NCBI RefSeq assembly: GCF_900105715.1
Contig: NZ_FNRY01000001.1
Location: 1,798,001-1,862,000, forward strand
Direction of reading: 5' to 3'
Length of the DNA stretch: 64,000 bases
Source of the DNA: Paramicrobacterium humi
GTDB lineage: Bacteria > Actinomycetota > Actinomycetes > Actinomycetales > Microbacteriaceae
Positions 1-8,450 of this stretch are shown piece by piece. The translations under genes were made by a program, and so were the position numbers. How positions within the stretch are numbered: position 1 is the first letter of the stretch; every line of letters starts with the position of its first letter. Below the pieces are notes generated by a model, which was not told the origin of the DNA, did not search any database, and saw only the letters and a list, made by a program, of their open reading frames with translations.

Positions 1-77
1 CAGGAGGTGTCGAGACCTCCGGAGAAGGCGATGCCGACGCGTTCGCCGACGGGGAGGCTGGTGAGGACTTTGGACAT
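1..77 (-). CDS. argG: Argininosuccinate synthase, N-terminal fragment (cut by window edge)
   Basis: Reading leftward from an ATG at 77, the first 25 codons give a protein that starts [14 protein letters not shown] and contains SGGLDTS. That is the ATP-pyrophosphatase P-loop (SGGxDT) near the N-terminus of argininosuccinate synthase, which condenses citrulline and aspartate in arginine synthesis in the cytoplasm. GAGG lies just upstream of the start. The rest of the gene is outside the window. Only the N-terminus is visible, but it is distinctive for this family. The start faces away from the nuclease-like gene at 203, and a 41-bp direct repeat begins 22 bases upstream. Confidence 0.9.
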   Translation of the reverse strand, partial: MSKVLTSLPVGERVGIAFSGGLDTS

Positions 78-98
78 GACCTCAATCTTAAGGTCGGG

Positions 99-139
99 GG
101 CGGAATTCACCGAAACGGATGCCGCAGGCCGGTGCGCGG
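99..139. repeat. 41-bp direct repeat, copy 1
   Basis: Matches 1261-1301 at 39 of 41 positions, same orientation. The first 27 bases are identical; differences are at the 28th and 35th bases. The two copies bracket the gene at 203-1171. This copy lies in the upstream region of argG. Confidence 0.9.
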
Positions 140-202
140 CCGGCCGTGCAGGGCCTGTGGACAACTCGCTCCTGACGATGCGCTTCGTGCCACAGTGCTG
201 AC

Positions 203-1171
203 ATGGCCGCGCGACACGATCCGATTCCCGCCGAGCTCGGTTCGAGCTTCAGCATCGACCAAGCGCTCAAGAGCGGCGTCGGGCGGGGCAGACTGCGCCA
301 CCGTGACCTTCAACGGCCGTTCCACGGGGTTCGCGCGGTGCCCGAGGTGAGGCAGGAGCACTCGGACGAGTTCGCGCGGGTGCGCGCGGACTCGGTTCGG
401 CTTGCGCGGGCGTACGCGCACCGCATGCGCGCAGGTGAGTTCTTCTGCCACGAGACGGCGGCGCGCATCTACGGTGCTCCTCTCCCCTTTGCCGACGAGG
501 ATGAGGTGCACGTCGGCGTGTTTCGCCCGCTCAACGCTTCGGTGTCGCGCGGCGTGCGCGGGCACTCGTTTGACGAGCGTCTGACCAGTGTGGTGACGTA
601 CGACGGGCTGCGCGTGGCCTCTCCGGCATCCGTCTGGGCGATGATGGGGGAGCGGCTGAGCGAGCCGGATCTCGTCGTTCTCGGTGACTTCTTCTGCCGA
701 GTGTGGCGCGAGGAGGGCTACTACCGGATCAACCCGGGTGCGCCGCCGCTGACGACGCCAGAGAGGCTCCAGAAGGCGATGACCGCGGGGCGTCGCCGAG
801 GAATCGCGAAGCTTCGGGCGGCTCTGCCGCTGGTTCGGCTCGATTCATGGTCGCCGCGCGAGTCGCTCACGCGTTATCACCTGCACATGGCTGGACTTCC
901 CGAGCCTGTGCTCAATACGGACTACTACGACGACTTCGGCGGCCATCTCGGCTGCCTCGACATCTCGTACCCGCAGTACAAGGTGGGAATCGAATACCAA
1001 GGCGTCATTCACGCCGCTTCCTACGCGCGCGATGTCGAGCGCATCGAGCGACTTCGCGCGAACGGATGGATCATCATCCAAGTCACCGCGCGATTGCTTG
1101 CCGACCCCGACGAACTCGTTCGTCGCGCGCGTGCGGCACTCGTGCGGCGGGGCTGGGCGGGAGAGGCCTGA
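203..1171 (+). CDS. AbiEi-like N-terminus with C-terminal DUF559/Vsr-like endonuclease fold protein
   Basis: 322 residues. Residues about 10-45 resemble the short winged-helix start of AbiEi-type antitoxin-like proteins ([19 protein letters not shown]). The C-terminal 75 residues resemble the DUF559/Vsr branch of PD-(D/E)xK nucleases: Asp253 in GCLDISYP, Glu264 in VGIEYQG, His270, then an [16 protein letters not shown] stretch. The usual ExD/K is ExQ here, so catalysis is uncertain. Such proteins are common in Actinobacteria and mostly uncharacterised. There is no partner toxin gene beside it. A CACAGT box six bases before the ATG suggests a leaderless transcript. The gene is bracketed by a 41-bp direct repeat, suggesting insertion between argG and the DUF3151 gene. 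Confidence 0.6.
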   Translation: MAARHDPIPAELGSSFSIDQALKSGVGRGRLRHRDLQRPFHGVRAVPEVRQEHSDEFARVRADSVRLARAYAHRMRAGEFFCHETAARIYGAPLPFADEDEVHVGVFRPLNASVSRGVRGHSFDERLTSVVTYDGLRVASPASVWAMMGERLSEPDLVVLGDFFCRVWREEGYYRINPGAPPLTTPERLQKAMTAGRRRGIAKLRAALPLVRLDSWSPRESLTRYHLHMAGLPEPVLNTDYYDDFGGHLGCLDISYPQYKVGIEYQGVIHAASYARDVERIERLRANGWIIIQVTARLLADPDELVRRARAALVRRGWAGEA

Positions 1172-1260
1172 CCGACCCGGGCGGCGCCGATTCGTTCGTG
1201 GCAAAGGACCCACTCGCGGTGCCAAACGCGCACTTTGCCAGGAACCAACGAGCGTTCGCG

Positions 1261-1301
1261 GGCGGAATTCACCGAAACGGATGCCGCTGGCCGGCGCGCG
1301 G
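1261..1301. repeat. 41-bp direct repeat, copy 2
   Basis: Second copy of the repeat at 99-139 (39/41 identical). It ends 41 bases before the DUF3151 start codon. Just upstream lies a separate 8-bp inverted repeat, TGGCAAAG at 1199-1206 and CTTTGCCA at 1233-1240, with a 26-base spacer and no obvious role. Confidence 0.9.
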
Positions 1302-1330
1302 GCGTCCCGGCGCGGTCTGCCGCCCCTTGT

Positions 1331-1336
1331 TACGAT
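1331..1336 (+). promoter_or_regulatory. Predicted -10 box (TACGAT), leaderless start of DUF3151 gene
   Basis: TACGAT lies five bases before the GTG at 1342, the spacing expected when transcription starts on the start codon. A GAGG in the gap is too close to act as a normal ribosome binding site. Confidence 0.5.
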
Positions 1337-1341
1337 GAGGT

Positions 1342-1821
1342 GTGACCGAAAACAATCTGCTTGGAGTTCCAGAGACGCATCTCCCCGCAGAGCCTGAGGT
1401 TGACGCGGCTCTCGAGAATGCGGCATCCGTCGACGACATCGCGAAGGTCGTGAGGGCTCATCCAGCGTCGCCGCTTGCCTGGGCGGTGTACGCTGAGCGG
1501 ATTCTGCACCCTGCGCACCCGCTTGAGGGCTACGCCGCCGCACGCGTCGCCTACCACCGCGGCCTCGACGCGCTGCGCAAGGCCGGCTGGCGCGGCCAGG
1601 GCCCCATCCCGTGGTCGCACGAGCCCAACCGGGGCGTGCTTCGCGCCCTCTACGCGCTGCGCAAGGCGGCCGACCTGATCGGCGAGACGGACGAAGTCGC
1701 CCGCCTCGACCAGTTTCTTCGCGACGCCGACGACACGGCGGCCGCGCGCATCGAACTCCTCGGCACCGAGCGGGAGCCCGCCCCGTCGACCGAGGCATTC
1801 GTGATTCGCGGCGAAGACTGA
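1342..1821 (+). CDS. DUF3151 domain-containing protein
   Basis: 159 residues, no signal peptide or membrane segment. The protein resembles the actinobacterial DUF3151 family ([53 protein letters not shown]), whose function is unknown. The alternating alpha-helical pattern with ALRKAG and ALYALRKA motifs looks TPR-like, which is inference. It lies 37 bases upstream of purA on the same strand, a recurrent neighbour in Microbacteriaceae and related families, so cotranscription is likely. The GTG start is chosen because it fits the leaderless -10 and gives the full family length. Confidence 0.85.
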   Translation: MTENNLLGVPETHLPAEPEVDAALENAASVDDIAKVVRAHPASPLAWAVYAERILHPAHPLEGYAAARVAYHRGLDALRKAGWRGQGPIPWSHEPNRGVLRALYALRKAADLIGETDEVARLDQFLRDADDTAAARIELLGTEREPAPSTEAFVIRGED

Positions 1822-1858
1822 CCGCGAAGTCGCCAACCCCAGGAGAGAGGCATCCGCT

Positions 1859-3145
1859 ATGCCAGGAATCGTGATCGTCGGCGCCCAGTGGGGCGATGAG
1901 GGCAAGGGCAAGGCCACAGACCTGCTCGGCTCCCGCATCGACTACGTCGTCAAGTTCAACGGCGGAAACAACGCCGGACACACGGTCGTCGTCGGAAACG
2001 AGAAGTACGCGCTGCACCTCCTCCCCTCCGGCATCCTCACCGAAGGCGTCACGCCGGTCATCGGCAACGGAGTCGTCATCGACCTCGAGGTGCTCTTCCA
2101 CGAGCTCGAGGCGCTCTCGGCGCGCGGCGTGGACGTGTCGAAGCTGCGCATCAGCGCGAACGCGCACATCATCACGCAGTACCACCGCACGCTCGACAAG
2201 GTCACGGAGCGGTTCCTGGGCAAGCGACAGATCGGCACGACGGGACGCGGCATCGGCCCGGCCTACGCCGACAAGATCAACCGTGTCGGCATCCGCGTGC
2301 AGGACCTGTTCGACGAGAACATCCTCCGGCAGAAGATCGAGGGCGCGCTCGAGACCAAGAACCACATGCTGGTGAAGATCTACAACCGGCGGGCGATCGC
2401 CGCCGAGGAGATTCTCGAAGAGCTCCTGTCGTACGTCGACCGGCTGCGTCCCATGGTCACCGACACGGCGCTTGAACTGCACGAGGCCCTCGAGGACGGC
2501 AAGATCGTGCTGTTCGAGGGCGGGCAGGCGACGATGCTCGACGTCGACCACGGCACCTACCCGTTCGTGACGTCCTCGAACGCGACGTCCGGAGGAGCGG
2601 CGACGGGAAGCGGTGTGGCGCCCAACCGGATCGACCGCGTCATCGCCATCGTCAAGGCATACACCACCCGCGTCGGAGCCGGACCGTTCCCGACCGAGCT
2701 GTTCGACGAGAGCGGCGACTACTTGCGCAAGAAGGGCTTCGAGTTCGGAACCACGACCGGCCGGCCCCGCCGTGTCGGCTGGTACGACGCCCCCATCGCG
2801 CGCTATGCGGCACGCATCAACGGCGTCACGGACTTCGTGCTCACGAAGCTCGACATTCTCGACGACCTCGAGACGATACCCGTGTGCGTCGCGTACGAGG
2901 TCGACGGGAAGCGCTATGACGAGATCCCCGTGAACCAGACCGACTTCCACCACGCGAAGCCGATCTACGAGGAGTTCCCGGGCTGGCAGCAGGACATCAG
3001 CGGATGCCGCAGCTTCGAGGAGCTGCCGAAGAACGCGCAGGACTACGTGCTCGCGCTCGAGAAGATGTCGGGCTCGCGCATCTCCGCGATCGGCGTCGGC
3101 CCCGGCCGGGACGCGATCGTCGTGCGCCACGACCTGATCGACTGA
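1859..3145 (+). CDS. purA: Adenylosuccinate synthase
   Basis: 428 residues, the usual bacterial length. PurA joins IMP and aspartate with GTP to make adenylosuccinate, the first committed step to AMP, in the cytoplasm. The N-terminus carries the GTP-binding loop [11 protein letters not shown], followed by [10 protein letters not shown]; later come [14 protein letters not shown] (IMP site) and the C-terminal [11 protein letters not shown] good ribosome binding site (AGGAGAGAGG) precedes the ATG. A 7-bp stem hairpin follows the stop, so this may end a DUF3151-purA unit. The other purine genes of the window lie 18-45 kb away. Confidence 0.98.
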   Translation: MPGIVIVGAQWGDEGKGKATDLLGSRIDYVVKFNGGNNAGHTVVVGNEKYALHLLPSGILTEGVTPVIGNGVVIDLEVLFHELEALSARGVDVSKLRISANAHIITQYHRTLDKVTERFLGKRQIGTTGRGIGPAYADKINRVGIRVQDLFDENILRQKIEGALETKNHMLVKIYNRRAIAAEEILEELLSYVDRLRPMVTDTALELHEALEDGKIVLFEGGQATMLDVDHGTYPFVTSSNATSGGAATGSGVAPNRIDRVIAIVKAYTTRVGAGPFPTELFDESGDYLRKKGFEFGTTTGRPRRVGWYDAPIARYAARINGVTDFVLTKLDILDDLETIPVCVAYEVDGKRYDEIPVNQTDFHHAKPIYEEFPGWQQDISGCRSFEELPKNAQDYVLALEKMSGSRISAIGVGPGRDAIVVRHDLID

Positions 3146-3152
3146 GTCGAGC

Positions 3153-3171
3153 GGAGGCGCCGGACGCCTCC
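3153..3171 (+). terminator. Hairpin after purA
   Basis: GGAGGCG and CGCCTCC form a perfect 7-bp stem with a five-base loop, 8 bases after the purA stop. There is no strong T-run, as is common for high-GC terminators. Confidence 0.6.
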
Positions 3172-3250
3172 TCTGGCACGCGCCGGCAGCGTCACGCAAC
3201 CCCGGACGGCATCCCTCGATATCGTCCGCGTTGTGCGTAAGACTGGATGC

Positions 3251-5314
3251 ATGCCGCAGAACATCGAGGACTACGCACTCATCAGCGACTGCCACACGGC
3301 AGCTCTCATCGGCACGAACGGCAGCATCGACTGGCTCTGCCTGCCGCGATACGACTCTGAATCGGTGTTCGGCGCTCTGCTCGGCGACAAGGATCACGGC
3401 CGGTGGAAGCTCGCCCCCGACGACCCCGGCGCGGTGTGCACGCGCCGCTACGACGGCGACACCTTCATCCTCGTGACGCGCTGGAAGACGCACAACGGCG
3501 AAGTCGAAGTCACCGAGTTCATGCCGCACGGCGACGGTCGGGCGGACCTCGTGCGCCGTGTTCGCGGTCTGCAGGGGTCGGTCACGATGGAGGTCGACCT
3601 CCGCTTCCGCTTCGGGTACGCCACGGCGATGCCGTGGGTGCGTCAGCTGCGCGACGGCGACGCCCCAGGAATCATCGCAGTCGCAGGACCTGACGCCGTC
3701 GCCCTGCGCGGCCTCGAGATCAAGGCGTCGAACCACAGCCACCGCGGTGAGTTCACCGTGAGCGAGGGCGACATCGTCGACATCACGATGACGTGGTTTC
3801 CGTCGCACCGCTCGATACCGCCGATGCCCGACGTGGACAAGGGCTTCAAGAAGACGCACGACTGGTGGACGAACTGGGCGTCGAAGGTGCAGCACGAAGG
3901 CCCGTACTACGACGAAGTCATCCGCTCGCTTCTCGTCTTGCGTGCGCTCACCCACGAGGAGACCGGCGGCATCGTGGCCGCTGCCACGACCTCGCTGCCC
4001 GAGCAGTTCGGCGGCGAGCGCAACTGGGACTACCGCTTCGTCTGGCTGCGTGACGCTGCTCTCACGCTCGAGTCGCTGCTCCTGCACAGCTACACGAGCG
4101 AGGCCGCGAACTGGCGGGCGTGGCTTCTGCGCGCCATCGCCGGTGACCCGGCCGACGTGCAGATCATGTACGGTCTCGCGGGGGAGCGGAACCTGGCCGA
4201 ACGCGACATCGAGTCGCTGCCCGGCTACCGCGGGGCGAGCCCCGTGCGCGTCGGCAACGCGGCCGTCGACCAGTTCCAGGCCGACGTCATCGGCGAGGTC
4301 ATGGTCGCACTCGACAAGGCGCGCAAGGCCGGTCTCGACGAGACCGACTTCTCATGGCCCCTGCAGCGCGCGCTCGTCGGGTTCGTCTGCGACACCTGGG
4401 ATCGCCCCGACCAGGGGATCTGGGAGATCCGAGGTCCCGCCCGCTACTTCACGCAGGGCCGGGTCATGGTGTGGGCCGCGCTCGATCGCGCGATCAGCGC
4501 CGTGCGCGACGACGGACTCGACGGCCCCGTCGAGGACTGGGAGAAGTTGCGCGACAAGATCCGCGAAGAGATTGAGGAGAAGGGCTTCGACAAGAAGCTC
4601 GGCTCCTATACGCAGTACTACGGGTCGGGAACGACGGATGCCTCCCTCCTGGTGCTTCCGCAAGTCGGGTACTGCGACTACGACGACCCGAGAATGCTCT
4701 CGACGGTCGCGGCGATCGAGAAGGAGCTCCTCGTCGACGGGCTGCTGCTGCGCTATCGGACCGAGGAGAACGTCGACGGCCTTCCACCAGGGGAGAACCC
4801 GTTCCTCGCGTGCTCGTTCTGGCTCGTCGAGCAGTACGCGCACAGCAACCGGCTCGACGAGGCGCGAAAGCTCATGGACCGCCTCGTAAGCTACTGCTCC
4901 GAGACGGGACTGCTCTCGGAGGAGGTCGACCCGCGAACCGGCCACCACGTCGGGAACACGCCGCAGGCGTTCTCGCACCTGACACTCTTGCGCGCCGCGG
5001 ATGCGATCACCCGCGCAGAGAAGAAGCTCAAGGGCGAGGAACCGCAACAGGGCGAAGACACGGGCGGGCGCAAGGACCACGGGAAGAACGTCAATCCCCT
5101 CGAGGAGAAGTCTCAGGACTACGGCGACTCCGGCGGCCCGCAGACCGACTCCGACCTGGGCGACCGGCCGAGCGGCCAAAAGCACGACGACACGGGCCAG
5201 ACGGAGGCGCCGAGCGAGCAGGGCGAGACGCCGAAATCGGACAAGCCGACCCCGAGCGGTCAGGGCGGCGCGAAGAAGGAGCAGGCAGAGACCTCGAGCG
5301 AGCGCCGTCGGTGA
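3251..5314 (+). CDS. Glycoside hydrolase family 15 protein (glucoamylase/trehalase-like) with long charged tail
   Basis: 687 residues from the ATG at 3251; an in-frame GTG at 3233 would add six residues but lacks support. The N-terminus IEDYALISDCHTAALIGTNG opens the family beta-sandwich. The (alpha/alpha)6 barrel contains NWDYRFVWLRDAAL, and the catalytic Glu is probably Glu515 in GENPFLACSFW. Bacterial members hydrolyse alpha-glucosidic bonds (glucoamylase or trehalase activity); the substrate cannot be set from sequence. No signal peptide, so cytoplasmic. The last 85-90 residues are low-complexity and highly charged (Glu, Gln, Gly, Lys, Asp), unlike the catalytic core, and are not part of the family fold. 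A lysozyme gene follows 22 bases downstream. Confidence 0.9.
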   Translation: MPQNIEDYALISDCHTAALIGTNGSIDWLCLPRYDSESVFGALLGDKDHGRWKLAPDDPGAVCTRRYDGDTFILVTRWKTHNGEVEVTEFMPHGDGRADLVRRVRGLQGSVTMEVDLRFRFGYATAMPWVRQLRDGDAPGIIAVAGPDAVALRGLEIKASNHSHRGEFTVSEGDIVDITMTWFPSHRSIPPMPDVDKGFKKTHDWWTNWASKVQHEGPYYDEVIRSLLVLRALTHEETGGIVAAATTSLPEQFGGERNWDYRFVWLRDAALTLESLLLHSYTSEAANWRAWLLRAIAGDPADVQIMYGLAGERNLAERDIESLPGYRGASPVRVGNAAVDQFQADVIGEVMVALDKARKAGLDETDFSWPLQRALVGFVCDTWDRPDQGIWEIRGPARYFTQGRVMVWAALDRAISAVRDDGLDGPVEDWEKLRDKIREEIEEKGFDKKLGSYTQYYGSGTTDASLLVLPQVGYCDYDDPRMLSTVAAIEKELLVDGLLLRYRTEENVDGLPPGENPFLACSFWLVEQYAHSNRLDEARKLMDRLVSYCSETGLLSEEVDPRTGHHVGNTPQAFSHLTLLRAADAITRAEKKLKGEEPQQGEDTGGRKDHGKNVNPLEEKSQDYGDSGGPQTDSDLGDRPSGQKHDDTGQTEAPSEQGETPKSDKPTPSGQGGAKKEQAETSSERRR

Positions 5315-5336
5315 CCACTCAGCGGACAGCCGCGCG

Positions 5337-6080
5337 GTGAGCGGTCGCACCAGGTGGCCGCGGATCTTCGTGCCGGCGGCATCCGTTCTCATCGTCCTCG
5401 TCGTGTACGCGTGCCTCGTCGTGACCGGCGTGCTCTGGCCGAACCGTCTCTTCGCATCTGGCTACACGGTGCGCGGAGTCGACGTGTCCTCCTACCAGGG
5501 CGAGATCGACTGGCGCGTGCTCGCGTCGGAGGACCTCGACTTCGCCTACATCAAGGCCACCGAGGGCTCGAGCTACGTCGACTCGCGATTCGAGGAGAAC
5601 TGGGCAGGAGCCGCGGCGAGCGGGCTGAAGATCGGCGCGTACCACTTCCTGAGCTTCGAGAGCGCGGGCATCGATCAGCTCAAGCACCTGGTCGACACCG
5701 TGCCGGTCGACGGTGACCTGCCCATCGCCGTCGACCTCGAGTTCTACGGACGATTCTTCGACGAGCACCCGACGACGTCCGCGGTTCGCGCGATCCTCGA
5801 CCCGCTGCTCACGGGCATCAAGGAGCACTACGGCTACGACGCCGTCATCTACGCGACGCCCGAGGCCTATGACGAGTACGTGCGGGGCGCATACGACGAG
5901 AACCCGATCTGGATCCGCTCCGTCATCGGCCCCGCGAACCTGCCGGACGAGCGCGACTGGACGTTCTGGCAGTACTCGAATCGTGACCGTCTGCGCGGCT
6001 ACCGGGGCGACGAGCCCTTCGTCGACATGAACGTCTTTGCCGGGACGGCCGCCGAGCTCAGCGGGCTCACACGACGCTGA
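5337..6080 (+). CDS. Membrane-anchored GH25 family lysozyme (muramidase)
   Basis: 247 residues from the GTG at 5337. An N-terminal hydrophobic segment (about residues 10-32, VPAASVLIVLVVYACLVVTG) acts as a signal anchor, followed by a GH25 domain: GVDVSSYQGEIDW, FAYIKATEGSSYVDSRF, GAYHFLSF, and acidic active-site strands IAVDLEFY and FVDMNVF. GH25 enzymes cut the beta-1,4 bond between N-acetylmuramic acid and N-acetylglucosamine, so it likely acts on peptidoglycan outside the membrane. It lies 22 bases after the GH15 gene, probably in one transcript. Its last 14 bases overlap the end of the convergent gene at 6067-6675. Confidence 0.92.
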   Translation: MSGRTRWPRIFVPAASVLIVLVVYACLVVTGVLWPNRLFASGYTVRGVDVSSYQGEIDWRVLASEDLDFAYIKATEGSSYVDSRFEENWAGAAASGLKIGAYHFLSFESAGIDQLKHLVDTVPVDGDLPIAVDLEFYGRFFDEHPTTSAVRAILDPLLTGIKEHYGYDAVIYATPEAYDEYVRGAYDENPIWIRSVIGPANLPDERDWTFWQYSNRDRLRGYRGDEPFVDMNVFAGTAAELSGLTRR

Positions 6081-6675
6081 AGCCCGCCGGCAGCTGCTCC
6101 CGGCCCGTGAGCGCCATGAGGACGCGTTCCCCCTCGCCCTTGCGCGCGGCGATCCCTGCGGCGAGCGAGGCAGCATCCTCGATGAGCTCCGGCGGGAAGT
6201 CGACGCTCTGGCCCGTGGCACGCGCGATGTCGAAGCCGTGCACGACGAGCTCGAAGACGCGCGTCTTGAGGTACTCGTCGAGCGGGATGCCCATGCCGCC
6301 GAGAGAGACCAGCCGATCGCCCGGCTGCTGCTCGAGCAGCGCCATCGCACGCGCGACGAGGCGTTCGATCGCCGCGACGGGCTCCTCACCGAGCGCGACG
6401 CCGGCGTCGATGCCGCGCTTCGCGATCGCCTCCGGGTTCGTGTATGCGAGGTAGATCTGCCCGTAGTAGTCGCCGGCGGTCGGCATGTCCACTTGCGTGG
6501 CCGGATCGAGGTCGAGGTAGTCGATGACGGTGATGATCGCGCGAGCCGTGTGACCGACGAGGGAGCGGACATCCCACACGCCGAGCGCCGGCTTCGTCCA
6601 TTGGTCGTCGGGGATGCCGCTGACAAGGTCGGTGAACGCCCGGCACGCGCGGGCGTATGTATCGATGCGAGCCAT
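6067..6675 (-). CDS. TIGR03086-like/DinB-fold metal-binding protein (mycothiol-dependent maleylpyruvate isomerase-like)
   Basis: 202 residues. The N-terminal four-helix DinB/MDMPI domain is recognised from WDVRSLVGHTARAIITVIDY, in which the His of VGHT is a typical metal ligand, and FELVVHGFDIARATG, which holds the third conserved His. Related proteins use mycothiol as a thiol cofactor, which fits an actinobacterium, but the reaction here is unknown. Cytoplasmic. The gene is divergent from the lactonase gene (start codons 38 bases apart) and overlaps the lysozyme gene end by 14 bases. A CACGAT box five bases upstream of the ATG suggests a leaderless start. Confidence 0.8.
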   Translation of the reverse strand: MARIDTYARACRAFTDLVSGIPDDQWTKPALGVWDVRSLVGHTARAIITVIDYLDLDPATQVDMPTAGDYYGQIYLAYTNPEAIAKRGIDAGVALGEEPVAAIERLVARAMALLEQQPGDRLVSLGGMGIPLDEYLKTRVFELVVHGFDIARATGQSVDFPPELIEDAASLAAGIAARKGEGERVLMALTGREQLPAGFSVV

Positions 6676-6712
6676 GGTTCATCGTGGCACGAACCGGTGG
6701 CAGACTGAAGCC

Positions 6713-7801
6713 ATGGCAGCAGAGCTCGCGGACTTCTGGGTCGGAACCTACACGGCGGACGGCGATGGGACGGCTACTGGCATCCTGTCTGCCCGACGCG
6801 AGGACGCCGGCACCCTGCGCCCCTCGTTCGCGCACTCCGCGAACTCCGCGTCGTGGGTGACGGTGCACCCGAGCCTCGGCCTCGTCTATGCGACTGAAGA
6901 GTTCACCGGACGGCTGCTCGTGCTTCGCCCCGACGGGACGCGACTCGACGAGCTCGGCACGCTCACGCTCGACGCCGGCGCCTGCCACCTCTCGGTCGCA
7001 CCCGACGGCAGCGCTGTCATCGCCGCGTGCTACGGCTCGGGCGAAGTGTTCTGGGTGCCGTTGCGCGCCGATGGCCGATTCGCGGGCGGAGCGACGCGGG
7101 CGCCCATGCCGACCGACCCATACGGCTACTCGGGCGCCGACGACACCGGCATCGCGACCTTCGCGACGCCGAGCGGCGAGAAGCGGGAGCCGCATGCCCA
7201 CCAGTCGCGGTGGCTGCCGAACGGGCTCGTTCTCACGACCGACCTCGGCTTCGACCTCGTGCGCGTCTGGCGGCCGACCGCCGCGGGACTCGCACACGTG
7301 CAGGACGTCTCCCTGCCCTACGGCGTGGGTCCGCGCCACACGGTCTGGCACGAGAGCGGCCACGTGTATCTCATCACCGAGTACTCGAGCGAAGTGTTCA
7401 CGCTGCGCTTCGACGAGACGGGGGCGCTGCGCGTCATCGCCGCGATCCGCGCGACCGCCGATTCGCTGGAAGACGGCGACACGGGCGCCGAGATCGCGAT
7501 CGGCGCTCGCCGAGACCGCGTGTACGTCGGCATCCGCGGCTCCAACCGCATCTCCACGCTCGACGTGCGCGGCGACGGCAGCGAACTGCGCGCGATCTCC
7601 GACGTCGACTGCGGTGGGAACTGGCCGCGCCACCACCTTCCCGACGGCGAGTTCCTGCACGTGTGCAACCAGCGATCCGGCACCATCTCGACGCTGCGGC
7701 TCGACGAGCGCACCGGCACACCCGCAGGCGTCGTCGGCACGGTCGAGACCGGAACGCCCACGTGCCTCGCGCCCGCACGCCGGGCTGTGAGTTCCTCATG
7801 A
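6713..7801 (+). CDS. Lactonase family protein (6-phosphogluconolactonase-type seven-bladed beta-propeller)
   Basis: 362 residues from the ATG at 6713. The family pattern is clear: FWVGTYTADGDGTATGI at the N-terminus, repeated blades (LVYATEEFTGRLLVLRPDG, DLGFDLVRVWRP), GPRHTVWHESGHVYLITEYS and the C-terminal GGNWPRHHLPDGEFLHVCNQ. The PRH motifs are typical of Pgl/YbhE-like propellers that hydrolyse 6-phosphogluconolactone or other sugar lactones. No signal peptide, so probably cytoplasmic. CAGACT six bases before the ATG may be a leaderless -10. The stop overlaps the next start as ATGA, so the two genes are translationally coupled. Confidence 0.88.
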   Translation: MAAELADFWVGTYTADGDGTATGILSARREDAGTLRPSFAHSANSASWVTVHPSLGLVYATEEFTGRLLVLRPDGTRLDELGTLTLDAGACHLSVAPDGSAVIAACYGSGEVFWVPLRADGRFAGGATRAPMPTDPYGYSGADDTGIATFATPSGEKREPHAHQSRWLPNGLVLTTDLGFDLVRVWRPTAAGLAHVQDVSLPYGVGPRHTVWHESGHVYLITEYSSEVFTLRFDETGALRVIAAIRATADSLEDGDTGAEIAIGARRDRVYVGIRGSNRISTLDVRGDGSELRAISDVDCGGNWPRHHLPDGEFLHVCNQRSGTISTLRLDERTGTPAGVVGTVETGTPTCLAPARRAVSSS

Positions 7802-8427
7802 CGGCGATCCTCCCCGAGCCGCGCCCGCTCATCGGCAGCCTCGTGCGCCTCGACCCGCTCGAGGCGGCCGACGCGGCCGAGCTCTTCGACGCGATCGTGC
7901 GGCCCGACGTGTACGAGTTCGGCTACGGCGGCGGGGTCGCGGCGATGCCCGCCGACGCGGCGGCGTTCGAGAGCAGCCTGCCGCAGCGATTCCCATTCGC
8001 GACCGGCATCCCCTTCACCGTCCGCATCGCCGCCGGTCCGCTCGAAGACCACGTCCTCGGCACCACGTCGCTCGGCGACCTCGACACCGTCAACCGCGGA
8101 GCGCACATCGGCTGGACGGCCTACCACCCCGCCGCGTGGGGAACGGGCGTCAACGCCGAGTGCAAGCTCCTGCTGCTCGACCTCGCATTCGGCTCGGGAT
8201 TCGAGCGAGTGAAGATCCAGACGGATGCCGTCAACGCGCGCTCGCGCGCGGCCATCGCGAAACTCGGCGCGTCGTTCGAAGGCGTGCTGCGCCATCACCG
8301 ACTCCGCGCCGACGGCACGTGGCGCGACACGGCGGTGTACTCGATCCTCGCGGAGGAGTGGCCCGCGCTGCGGGAACCGCTCCGCGCCCGCGTCGACGCG
8401 ATCCCCGCGCCGCTCATCATCCGGTAG
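7798..8427 (+). CDS. GNAT family N-acetyltransferase (RimJ/RimL-like)
   Basis: 209 residues. It looks like the RimJ/RimL-type acetyltransferases: VRLDPLEAADAAELFDAI at the start, GTTSLGDLDTVNRGAHIGWTAY, a CoA-binding region WGTGVNAECKLLLLDLAF, and FERVKIQTDAVNARSRAAIAKLGASFEGVLRHH. The substrate is unknown. It overlaps the lactonase gene by 4 bases. Its last codons (PAPLIIR-stop) and the following hairpin are duplicated about 1.8 kb downstream, on the other side of the cocE-type gene. Confidence 0.9.
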   Translation: MTAILPEPRPLIGSLVRLDPLEAADAAELFDAIVRPDVYEFGYGGGVAAMPADAAAFESSLPQRFPFATGIPFTVRIAAGPLEDHVLGTTSLGDLDTVNRGAHIGWTAYHPAAWGTGVNAECKLLLLDLAFGSGFERVKIQTDAVNARSRAAIAKLGASFEGVLRHHRLRADGTWRDTAVYSILAEEWPALREPLRARVDAIPAPLIIR

Positions 8428-8431
8428 TGCG
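8405..8431. repeat. 27-bp direct repeat, copy 1 (end of acetyltransferase gene)
   Basis: 25 of 27 bases match 10219-10245 in the same orientation. The repeat covers the last codons, PLIIR and the TAG stop. A GACGAGCG/CGCTCGTC stem follows each copy. Confidence 0.88.
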
Positions 8432-8434
8432 CTC

Positions 8435-8450
8435 GACGAGCGCGCTCGTC
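8435..8450. terminator. Perfect 16-bp palindrome between convergent genes
   Basis: GACGAGCGCGCTCGTC lies 8 bases after the acetyltransferase stop and overlaps the end of the convergent hydrolase gene. Its stem recurs at 10263-10283 with a five-base loop. Probably a terminator, possibly bidirectional. Confidence 0.5.

Noticed and set aside
1199-1240. TGGCAAAG...CTTTGCCA inverted repeat as a terminator
   Set aside because: The 26-base spacer is too long for a normal terminator hairpin; kept only as a note.
845-4087. 1080-codon open frame on the minus strand across DUF3151, purA and GH15 genes
   Set aside because: It is antisense to clear genes and has no recognisable domain. Long antisense frames are expected with strong third-position GC.
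5001-5336. In-frame upstream extension of the GH25 lysozyme
   Set aside because: It overlaps the GH15 gene in another frame and is Arg/Thr-rich; the GTG at 5337 gives a proper signal anchor.
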